Assembly (NCBI GenBank): GCA_017615955.1
Contig: JAFZZD010000253.1
Location: 1-13,774 of the forward strand
Reading direction: 5' to 3'
DNA: 13,774 bases
DNA from: Victivallales bacterium
GTDB taxonomy: Bacteria > Verrucomicrobiota > Lentisphaeria > Oligosphaerales > Oligosphaeraceae
Shown here: piece by piece, positions 7,457 through 13,774 of the stretch
How the letters are laid out: every line of letters begins with the position of its first letter
How positions within the stretch are numbered: the first letter of the stretch is position 1
Notes under the pieces: model-generated
What the model was told of the DNA's origin: nothing
Seen by the model: the letters and a program-made list of their open reading frames with translations, nothing else
Databases searched by the model: none
Position numbers and translations under genes: made by a program

Positions 7457-10400
7457 GATGCCCGCCTTTTTATTAGCATGATGGAATGGTCGTAGTATTT
7501 TACGCCGTTGTTGTCATGTATCACCATTACTGCTATGTACCTTTCATTGTCATACCTGACTTTTGAGGCAAGCAGATGTGAATAGGAATTCACTTTTCCA
7601 TTGGCTGGATCTATATGCGCTTCTGTCTGGATTAAAACACCATTCCTGAGCATTTCAGGAATAACTGGGATGATATTGTATTTTGCATCAGGTCCACCAT
7701 GATTGCCGAGAGACAGAGCTGTTGCCTTTGATATTATGACATCAGACTCCAAAGCATGGACATAAACACCATTATTCAACATCCCTGAATGCTCCATGTA
7801 ATCAACAACCTTTTGCGTTATCCATGCGGCAAAGCCTTTTTCTGGCGCATCTGATGGATTGAATACTTGATTAATCTGTTCACACACAACGCCCTTTGCG
7901 TTGTTGAGGTCGGCTCCGCAAGTCTCGTTGACCTTTTCGACCCTGTACCCTTGTTTTGATGGCACTGCATTTTCGAGAGTATATCTGCTGTCTGGATCCG
8001 CAACGCTGTACCTGATATTCGATCCAGCCTGCGGAACGGCGATGCCCCTGTTGTCCGTGGCGTAGAGGCCCCATCCGTACACCTGCGCACCCTCGCCAGT
8101 GCCGATGTAGTGCAGGCTGGGCTTCTCGTAGTCAGCCGCGCTGCCAGTCCACAGTTCGGAGATTGAATAGCGGCGACTTGCGTTTTCCCTTAGTCGCTGT
8201 AACTTATCCTTCAATGCGGCAACAATATCAGCCTCGCGTATCAAAGGTTGATTTTGTAGAGACGAAGATGATAGGAAGGCGGCTTCGTTCTCACCCGCGT
8301 TTTCTTTTCTTATCTCATAGCCAGTTAGAATAGGTATGCCCTGTTCCGTCTCTGCAATAATTGCGCGTACACCATCATAATCAAGCCAGTGAGTATTTAA
8401 GTCATCCTTGACATTTTTCCCTATTTCAGCAGCTATTCCAACCTTAATGGCTATGCCTAATGCTTCATCCAAAGTTGCATGGTCCTTGAGGATTCGTTCC
8501 TGTATGATGTGAAGGAAGCCAAAACCTCCCTTGCGTTTGCCGTTCTTGTTTTCCACGCCAAGTTTTCCTAGCGGAAATTGTATCTCGCCAAACTTGGCGT
8601 TTTGCAGCAAACCAAAAGCCTTGCCATTCGCTATGTCTTCAAGCGCGGAGAGAGAATGCTGTTCCGCCACGCTATACCTGAACTGGTCTGGATGGGCCTC
8701 CTTGTATGCGGCCAGCCTGTCTTGCAGCATCTGCTCCTTGGTGCGCCTCTCGCCCATCAGGGCGGACATCCCGTTCAGCTCCGCGTCCACGCTGTCGCTC
8801 CAGCCCTGGAATACGGCGTTCACGTCGGCTGTGGTCTTCGCCTCCGCCAGGGGTAGGAACAATGCCTGCACATTCTCGGACATCAGGTTTCCGTCGATGT
8901 CCAGCTGCCTCGCGAACATTCCAGGGGACGTGAATGACTTCCTGTGCGCTGCGTAGTCCAGCAGCGCCCTCATGGCAAGTCCGAGTTCCTGCGACAGGTC
9001 GTATTCGGGATGCAGCCTGTGCATCTCGAACACAAGCGGCATGTTGGCCGCCACGGCGTTCACCCTGGTGGATATGCCCAGGTCGGCGGCCCTGCGGCTC
9101 ATAAGCTCGTTCACAGTGCGGAGGCTCTGCATCTTGTCCGTCTCGTCCAGGAACAGGCTCGCCAGCAGCGCCTTGATGACGCGCGTCTCCACCGCCTCGG
9201 TGGGCAGGCCGCGCTCGTCCAGATCCCCCTCGATGGTGCCGTACCTTTCAAGGAACCTGAGGAAGAACTCCATGTTCTCCTGCGTGAGAAGGTCTCCCTC
9301 CTTGGCCGGATGAAGCAGCGCAAGCATCTCCGCGTCGCCCGTTATCTCGGCGGCGGTGGTGAGGAGGCTTTCGCTCCTGGACGCCTGGAGGATGCTGTTC
9401 TTGTTGGCGAAGTCCGCGAACTGCCGTATCTCCCTGTCGCCCATGCCCTCTGGCAGTATGCGCACAAGGGCAGGCTCCTTCATCGTCTCGTCGAACGGAA
9501 GGCCGTTCTGCCTCGCCCACTGCGCCACAAGCTCCCTGTACCTGCCAGCCGTGTTGTAGTCGCGGTACATCCTGCGCATCGCCTTTCCGCGCCCGTTTCC
9601 CGCCACCGCGTATATCACGCCGTCCTGGTACACGAAGACAGGCGTGCCCTTGTCCGTGGCGTCCACAGTGAAGAACTGCTCCTCGTGTGGATTCTGCGCT
9701 ATGCCCGAAATCTGCGCATCGCGCGTCGCCGTCTCGTAGCGGGGCTGGAACTCGCCCCTGTACCCCTCGTCGCCTGAGAACAGCACATCCCCAGACGCAA
9801 GGTCCACAATCGCCATTATGCCGCCAGCTGGCGCCTCGCCGCCGTTGCCTGGATGCCATGCGCGGAAGGTAAGGCCACGCTCCTTCGCTGCCCTGTACCA
9901 CTCCGGGTCCGAATCATTCACCTTCGGCTTCTCGCCCTCGCCCATCTCGCGGAGACCGAACGTCACGGATGGCAAGACGGCTGGGGTTGAATTTTCGGCA
10001 TTGGCGTTTGCGCCTTCCGCGTTCCGCTGTATAGTATCGCCGTCATTAAGAGCGGAAATTCGGCGAACGGCGGCTGATGCTTCGGCATTAGGACTGATGA
10101 TGGGGTTGCCGACCATCAATGACGCATTAGCACCATTCTTTATTGAAGGCAGTTTGTCAAATCTGCCTTTTTTTGTTTTCTCGAAGAATGATTTGTGCAG
10201 GACGATTTTTCCGTTTTCTCCTTCGTCAAAGCTCACTACAACAACGCCAGTTGGATTTATCTGCTTTATGAACAGGATTGATGGATTCCTCTCCTTGTTC
10301 TTGTTGTCCAGTTTCACATCATCGGCATTGTCTATGACTGCCTGAATGTTGTCGTATGAGCTTGCATCTACTTCTGGATGATGGTTCACTGCATGCTCAA

Positions 10401-11142
10401 TGAAATATCCAGCACCCGAATATACGCGATTGTCATTTATTCCAGCATTAAGATATGGCAGATAGATTTGTGGGATAAAGGCTATTGGTTGCAGTTCATT
10501 GCCGAACATTTCAAAAATCTCGGCACGCGTCTTCCCCCTTGCCATCTCCAAGTTTTCAGGCTTGAGCCAATCGCGGATTCGGTTTTGCATTTCCTCCGCC
10601 TCCAAACCGTTACCCATTGTAACGGTTTCGCCAGTGGCCTCCCCAAGCTGCCTCTTCAGTTCGGCGTAGTCCGCAAGCGTCTTGACCACCTTCCTGCGCA
10701 CGTCGTCGTATTCGTGGAAGAGCATCCTGCTTTCGCGCCCGTCGCCCCAGTTGGCAAGCCAGCGCAGCACCTTGGACAGCGTGTCAAGCACCGCCTCCAG
10801 GAAGCTGCGGCCTGCGCCCTCCTTACGCGCCTCCAGCTCGTTGGCCAGGTCAAGCTGCGTCTGGTAGTCCGACAGAACCCTTCCAAGGATGTGTGACGCC
10901 ATCTCCTCGTCCATCTCCGCGTCATTGCCCACCAGGTCGGGATAGAGGCTTCTCCAGTAGTCCAGGGCGCTCTCCATGGCCTCCGTGCGCTCGCCGCCTA
11001 GAAGGATGTCCTTCAGCAGATTGTATGTATCTGGCGACGTGGCCTCCAGGTAGTGCACCAGCTCGTCCCCGAAGACCTTGAACATCTGCCTTTCGGCGGC
11101 CTCTGGATTGATGTGGATGACAGTGTCCCCGCCGCTTTGCAA
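7453..11142 (-). pseudogene. Large phage-type polyvalent protein with ddrB/ParB, ART-like and toxin-like modules (5'-truncated)
   Basis: The frame has 1229 codons opened by TTG with no ribosome-binding site and no ATG before codon 20, so the true N-terminus is missing. Visible order: helical region (1-175); PBECR-like nuclease module (about 195-345; HHPEVDASSYDNIQAVI); ddrB/ParB-like domain (about 395-600; GYRGEFQPRYETATRDAQI, then AGNGRGKAMRRMY with the family's GNGR at 515-518); helical stretch (600-815); a second toxin-like module (about 826-975; KGGFGFLHIIQERI); an ART-PolyVal-like start (995-1035; IGTGEGAQVYGWGLYATD) that stops abruptly; and a third PBECR-like module (about 1048-1225; IIPVIPEMLRNGVLIQTE...YYDHSI). 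Such polyvalent proteins are thought to enter the cell with phage or plasmid DNA and counter host defences. Domain names rest on motif memory. Module regions look AT-richer than the rest. Confidence 0.75.
7467..7471 (-). other. Frameshift site at an A-run joining the two polyvalent frames
   Basis: On the coding strand the bases ATAAAAAGGCGG read IKRRAS-stop. One more A, or a -1 slip at the run, instead gives IKKAGILKGDLPAGSPKS, which flows straight into the 383-codon frame. The combined product would be about 1,612 residues. A homopolymer sequencing error, a true inactivating deletion and programmed slippage cannot be told apart here; the canonical A-AAA-AAG signal is not fully present. Confidence 0.65.
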
Positions 11143-11437
11143 AAGAATAAAGGACTTGAAATTAAAGATGATAATTTGAAAATCACACAGGTTCCTTATG
11201 ACGGAATAGTTTCAATTTGTGTAAATCCGTTTTTTTACATTACGAGAAAATACAATATCAGCAGTAGTTGGAGATTGCGTTGCTGGAATCAATTTTGCTT
11301 CTGGTAAACAAAATGATTATTCGTATCATTTTAGAAATACTGTGATAGAAGGATGGGTGGAAGTTCTTAATGATTTGGTGCATGAGGCATATCGTAAATA
11401 CTTGTCTAGGCACACAAAAAGAAATTTGCCTAATTAA
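11140..11437 (+). pseudogene. AT-rich 3' gene remnant with a T-run frameshift, unknown function
   Basis: One frame reads KNKGLEIKDDNLKITQVPYD up to NPFF. At a run of seven T (11230-11236) the protein-like reading moves to another frame, continuing TLRENTISAVVGDC, then HFRNTVIEGWVEVLNDLV, and stopping at TAA 11435-11437. With six T the two join cleanly as VNPFFTLRENTISAV. Codon use is AT-rich, unlike the GC-rich polyvalent gene it abuts head to head at about 11140. The 5' part is absent. I do not recognise the family. Confidence 0.5.
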
Positions 11438-11452
11438 TGAGGTAATTACTGT

Positions 11453-11518
11453 CCTACACCGACACCATCAGTTTCCTACACCGACATGCCCTCTATGCAA
11501 ACCGACTGACGGTGTAGT
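11453..11518 (-). repeat. Repeated IS-end-like sites (TGTCGGTGTAG type)
   Basis: CCTACACCGACA occurs at 11453-11464 and identically at 11475-11486, a period of 22. A third, weaker copy in the opposite direction (TGACGGTGTAG) lies at 11508-11518. Read on the minus strand the pair is TGTCGGTGTAGG twice, matching the tandem TGTCGGTATAG pair at 4299-4338 in sequence and spacing but facing it. Paired end repeats are a habit of IS21-like elements. No transposase of that kind is in the window. Confidence 0.55.
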
Positions 11519-11532
11519 CTCCATAGCATATT

Positions 11533-11556
11533 ATTGGTCACGCATGCGTGACCAAT
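11533..11556. promoter_or_regulatory. Perfect 24 bp palindrome
   Basis: The half-site ATTGGTCACGCA is followed exactly by its reverse complement, centred between 11544 and 11545. It could be an operator for a dimeric regulator or a recombinase or transposase target. No adjacent regulator gene is visible. A direct repeat of GTCACTGATT follows at 11593-11602 and 11604-11613. Confidence 0.5.
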
Positions 11557-11690
11557 TGAAAATGCCAGATGTCTAAACCTATCCAAGGTTCAGTCACTGA
11601 TTCGTCACTGATTTTGCCTTTTTGCAGTAGCAAATTATCCTAAAAAGTCGGAAATAATCGCCTGCCCCTCAAAACCTGAAAACTGGCAAT

Positions 11691-11727
11691 AAAAAAATGC
11701 CCTAATCCTGTAGGAAATAGGGCATTT
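11691..11727 (-). terminator. Rho-independent terminator of the tRNA-Val gene
   Basis: On the minus strand ATGCCCTA pairs with TAGGGCAT around a 12-13 base loop, followed directly by a T-run. It starts 6 bases after the tRNA CCA end, so it clearly serves that gene. Confidence 0.9.
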
Positions 11728-11732
11728 GGAAA

Positions 11733-11809
11733 TGGTGAGCGCCGGGGGACTCGAACCCTCGACATCATGGGTGTAAACCATGCTCTCTAACCAACTGAGA
11801 TAGGCGCTC
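11733..11809 (-). tRNA. tRNA-Val (anticodon UAC)
   Basis: The 77-base cloverleaf is complete. The acceptor stem pairs GAGCGCC with GGCGCTC, with discriminator A and an encoded CCA. The D arm carries CTCAGTTGGTTAGAG. The anticodon arm is CATGG-TTTACAC-CCATG, giving anticodon TAC (valine). The T arm is GAGGG-TTCGAGT-CCCCC-like. tRNA genes are frequent integration sites, and mobile DNA lies on both sides here. No repeated 3' tRNA end was seen in the window. Confidence 0.96.
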
Positions 11810-11833
11810 AATCAATAATCAAAAACTGTGCTT

Positions 11834-11861
11834 AATGTACTTGATTTGGCTCATTTTTCAA
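11834..11861 (-). promoter_or_regulatory. Probable promoter of tRNA-Val
   Basis: On the minus strand TTGAAA (11861-11856) and TACATT (11839-11834) are spaced 16 bases apart, and the -10 box lies about 24 bases before the tRNA 5' end. The boxes match the sigma-70 consensus in 5 and 4 of 6 positions. The IS insertion point is only 14 bases further upstream. Confidence 0.45.
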
Positions 11862-11874
11862 ATCGCCTTGATAA

Positions 11875-11887
11875 AATGAGTAGTAGC
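11875..11887. repeat. Target-site duplication, left copy (13 bp)
   Basis: AATGAGTAGTAGC is present here and at 13566-13578, directly outside the inverted ends of the IS. The bases beyond both ends of the match differ. Confidence 0.8.
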
Positions 11888-11978
11888 CGCCAATTGAAAA
11901 GGTAAATGCACATATGCCCTGAACTTCCGGGCATTTACCTTTACACACGACGGATTCGTGCATTTAGTCTTGCAAAAT
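11888..11978. repeat. Left subterminal repeats of the IS
   Basis: Variants of the end motif lie at 11888-11912 (direct), 11929-11945 (inverted) and 11959-11978 (inverted, TGCATTTAGTCTTGCAAAAT). The first two also pair as a hairpin, AAAGGTAAATGC with GCATTTACCTTT. They are likely transposase-binding sites. Confidence 0.6.
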
Positions 11979-12017
11979 GCTTTTTGGGAATTTGGTGGTA
12001 TGTTTTCCACCGGCGGA

Positions 12018-12059
12018 CAAAACGCACACGGCGGCGGGGGAACCGCCGTGTGCGTTTTG
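12018..12059. promoter_or_regulatory. Strong 17 bp hairpin before the transposase gene
   Basis: CAAAACGCACACGGCGG (12018-12034) pairs perfectly with 12043-12059 around an 8-base loop, ending 43 bases before the transposase ATG. Its arms carry the AACGCACA word of the subterminal repeats. Hairpins placed here in insertion sequences block transcription or translation coming from outside; that role is inferred. Confidence 0.65.
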
Positions 12060-12102
12060 TCTTGCAAAAAGACAACAGCCATGAGATTATGACAGCAAAC
12101 CC

Positions 12103-13296
12103 ATGCCCCGCTTGCCAATCATGTCACACATGACACAACTTGCGAGAAGAATCATCAAGGAAGCCATGGACCACGGCGACCGGGACGTGGCCAGCCTCGG
12201 GAGGAAGGCAGGCAAGGACAGGACGACCATTTGCAGGGAAATCAAGAAAAGGCGCATTTCGCCGCAGAATCTATCCGAGCAGGACATCGAATGCCCGCTT
12301 CTCCTCAAGCCGCCATACGTCTGCAACGGCTGCCAAAAACGCCAGCACTGCAGGCAGTCAAAATGGTGGTACGAGGCCGACGCTGCGCATTCGCAGTACA
12401 GGAAAACCCTTGTGCAATCCAGGGCGGGGGTCGACATGGTCTCGGATGAACTCCAGAGAATCAATGGGATCCTGCGCGATGGCGTGTCCAGGGGGCAGTC
12501 CGTGCACCACATCATGGCGCCCCACAGGGACGAGTTCAACGTATGCGAGAAGACGGTCTACAACCTCATCAACGAAGGCCTGCTGTCCGTCAAGCGCCAC
12601 AACCTGCCCATGGCCGCCTGCAGGAGGCAGCGCCCGAGGAAGAGCAAGGAAAAGCAGCACAAGGTGGAAAGGACATGCAGGAACGGACGCACGCACGACG
12701 ACTATCTGGCGTATGTCAACGCGCACCCCGGGACCGGCGTCGTCGAGATGGACAGCGTGCTTGGCCGAAAAGGCGGAAAGCTGCTTCTGACGCTCAACTT
12801 CAACGACAGCGGCCTGATGCTTGCCTTCACAAGGGACGCGAACACGGCAAGGTCGGTCAAGGACATCATGGACGGCCTCGAGACGACGCTGGGCCTGGAG
12901 ACGTTCAGGCGACTGTTCCCGGTCATCCTCACGGACAACGGAAGCGAGTTCTCCGACCCCGACGGAATTGAGAAAAGCCCGTCGGGCGAGAGAAGGACTG
13001 CGCTCTTCTATTGCAATCCGTACGCATCATACGAGAAGCCGCACGTCGAGAACAACCATGAGAACCTGAGGCGAATCATGCCGAAGGGCCAGTCCATCGA
13101 CGGGTTCGACCAGGAAATGGTCAATAAAATGGTCTCGCATGTCAACAGCCTTGTCAGGAAGGAATACGGCGACAGGTGCGCCATCGACCGCTTCGAGGAG
13201 GCGTTCGGCGAGGACGTGCTGAAGAAACTCGGCATTCGGAGGATACCGGCGGAGGACGTCTGCATCAAACCCTCGCTGGTAGGCCTGAAGGAATAA
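12103..13296 (+). CDS. IS30-family transposase
   Basis: The protein has 397 residues. An N-terminal helix-turn-helix (about 11-48; LGRKAGKDRTTICREIKKR) matches the IS30 DNA-binding region. A cysteine group (C64, C74, C77, C83) suggests a small zinc-binding knuckle, as in several IS30 relatives. The DDE catalytic core is clear: VVEMDSVLGRKG with D217, PVILTDNGSEF with D278, and HVENNHENLRRIMPKG with E316, 37 residues after D278. FYCNPYASYEKPHVENN is the family signature. No key residue is missing. No ribosome-binding site precedes the ATG at 12103; ATGs at 12121 and 12130 are alternatives, and poor initiation would fit the low expression usual for transposases. Codon use is GC-rich compared with flanking DNA. 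Confidence 0.95.
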   Translation: MPRLPIMSHMTQLARRIIKEAMDHGDRDVASLGRKAGKDRTTICREIKKRRISPQNLSEQDIECPLLLKPPYVCNGCQKRQHCRQSKWWYEADAAHSQYRKTLVQSRAGVDMVSDELQRINGILRDGVSRGQSVHHIMAPHRDEFNVCEKTVYNLINEGLLSVKRHNLPMAACRRQRPRKSKEKQHKVERTCRNGRTHDDYLAYVNAHPGTGVVEMDSVLGRKGGKLLLTLNFNDSGLMLAFTRDANTARSVKDIMDGLETTLGLETFRRLFPVILTDNGSEFSDPDGIEKSPSGERRTALFYCNPYASYEKPHVENNHENLRRIMPKGQSIDGFDQEMVNKMVSHVNSLVRKEYGDRCAIDRFEEAFGEDVLKKLGIRRIPAEDVCIKPSLVGLKE

Positions 13297-13316
13297 AGGC
13301 CGCACCGCTTAAATAA

Positions 13317-13565
13317 GGGCATTTACCGTTGCAAAACGCCTGGGCAGTTAGTCGTACAGACGCAAAAAAACACCCGTTTGGCGGCGATGTCCTGCGCCCT
13401 TGTTTTTTCAAATTCGCAAGACTAAACGCACATGGCAAGGACGCAAAAAATAGAACAGTCATGTTTTTGCAGAACTAAACGCACATTTTGCAGAACTAAA
13501 CGCACAGATTTCACCCTTGATGGGCGTTTACCATTACAATTTGGGCGTTTACTTTGCAATTGACC
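13317..13565. repeat. Right subterminal repeats of the IS
   Basis: Copies lie at 13317-13336 (inverted), 13413-13433, 13466-13486 and 13487-13507 (direct; the last two are exact 21-base tandem units sharing TTTGCAGAACTAAACGCACA), then 13522-13539 and 13543-13565 (inverted, GGGCGTTTAC type). No gene is supported between 13297 and 13565. Confidence 0.65.
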
Positions 13566-13578
13566 AATGAGTAGTAGC
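13566..13578. repeat. Target-site duplication, right copy (13 bp)
   Basis: This is the second copy of AATGAGTAGTAGC. Its last bases also form the outer edge of the inverted-repeat element that starts at 13571, so the IS was inserted at the end of that element. Confidence 0.8.
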
Positions 13579-13715
13579 GACGGCTTTAGCGCAACAGACA
13601 TCGCCGTCGCACCAAGAGCGTTGTTTCTGAATGCAAGGAGCACAAATCTGGCAAGGAATGGCAATAGTAACAGCATGCCCTTGGTGCGACGGCGAGGACG
13701 CCGTCGATACTACAA
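13571..13715. repeat. Long inverted-repeat intergenic element (MITE/REP-like)
   Basis: The left arm begins GTAGTAGCGACGGC and contains CGCCGTCGCACCAAGAG. The right arm, reversed, begins GTAGTATCGACGGCG and contains CGCCGTCGCACCAAGGG. Arms of about 37-48 bases enclose about 58 bases without a supported gene. The left arm overlaps the IS target repeat. From 13716 to the end of the window nothing can be assigned. Confidence 0.7.
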
Positions 13716-13774
13716 TCAGCCCTTTGGATCTGGCTTCACAGTGAAATGGGGAAGAGCGACAATCTCTTGGCAGG

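Larger units (their letters stand above)
11888..13565 (+). mobile_element. IS30-family insertion sequence, apparently complete
   Basis: The element is 1,678 bp with one transposase gene. Its ends are inverted: the left CGCCAATTGAAAAGGTAAATGC matches the reverse of the right GCGTTTACTTTGCAATTGACC at most positions. Both flanks carry the same 13 bases. The long non-coding ends (215 bp left, 269 bp right) hold many variants of one ~20 bp motif, more than is usual in IS30 relatives. An intact frame and an intact target repeat suggest a recent insertion. Confidence 0.85.

Noticed and set aside
8944..9777. 277-codon open frame on the plus strand
   Set aside because: It is antisense to the ddrB/ParB-like part of the polyvalent frame, has no recognisable domain and is rich in Arg, His and Val, as shadows of GC-rich genes are.
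11053..11307. 84-codon plus-strand frame as a real gene
   Set aside because: Its first part is antisense to the polyvalent gene. Only the part after about 11140 is protein-like, and it belongs to the frameshifted remnant.
13466..13507. Tandem 21 bp units as a CRISPR array
   Set aside because: The units are directly adjacent with no spacers, and variants lie at both IS ends. The same holds for 4299-4338. No cas gene is present.
13422..13676. 84-codon hydrophobic frame on the minus strand (MLLLLPFLARF start)
   Set aside because: It spans the IS right end, the 13 bp target duplication and the palindromic element, so it is a chance frame.

Overview
The window looks like accessory DNA of a bacterium that degrades complex glycans. 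The style suggests a gut Lentisphaerota/Victivallis-like or other PVC-type genome: GH36-like and CBM9-like proteins, an ATPase/PD-(D/E)XK family protein, and phage-type polyvalent proteins. That assignment rests on gene content alone, with no marker gene, and is an inference.

Layout. Bases 1-4037 (+) hold a compact gene cluster: the tail of an upstream gene, an unrecognised probable TIM-barrel protein, a GH36-like alpha-galactosidase family protein, and an AAC(3)-fold N-acetyltransferase that overlaps it by ATGA. Bases 4038-4418 hold two diverged copies of a ~90 bp intergenic repeat with a hairpin core, then two tandem 21 bp repeats containing TGTCGGTATAG. Bases 4419-5978 (-) encode an AAA-ATPase-like protein with a C-terminal PD-(D/E)XK domain, preceded by a leader rich in inverted repeats. 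Bases 6305-11142 (-) hold the broken remains of one giant phage/conjugative-element type polyvalent protein. It has helical segments, an apparent nuclease-like toxin module, a ddrB/ParB-like domain, a second toxin-like module, a cut-short ADP-ribosyltransferase-like module, a third toxin-like module and a large-polyvalent-protein helical region. Its 5' end is missing, a one-base shift at an A-run splits it in two, and its 3' end runs in frame into a CBM9-like fragment that belongs to another kind of protein. Next to its truncated 5' end, on the opposite strand, is an AT-rich gene remnant with its own homopolymer frameshift.

Bases 11438-11690 hold IS-end-like repeats and a perfect 24 bp palindrome. 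A tRNA-Val(UAC) with its promoter and a strong terminator follows (11691-11861, -). An apparently intact IS30-family element (11888-13565) lies just upstream of that promoter, flanked by a 13 bp direct repeat and carrying many copies of a ~20 bp subterminal repeat. It sits at the outer edge of a long inverted-repeat element (13571-13715).

The first cluster reads as working glycan metabolism. The centre reads as a graveyard of mobile-element parts, dominated by a modular conflict protein whose module joints share a short RYSV-type linker. The segment from 4304 to 11486 is bounded by inverted double TGTCGGT(A/G)TAG repeats, so it may have moved, or been built up, as a unit.
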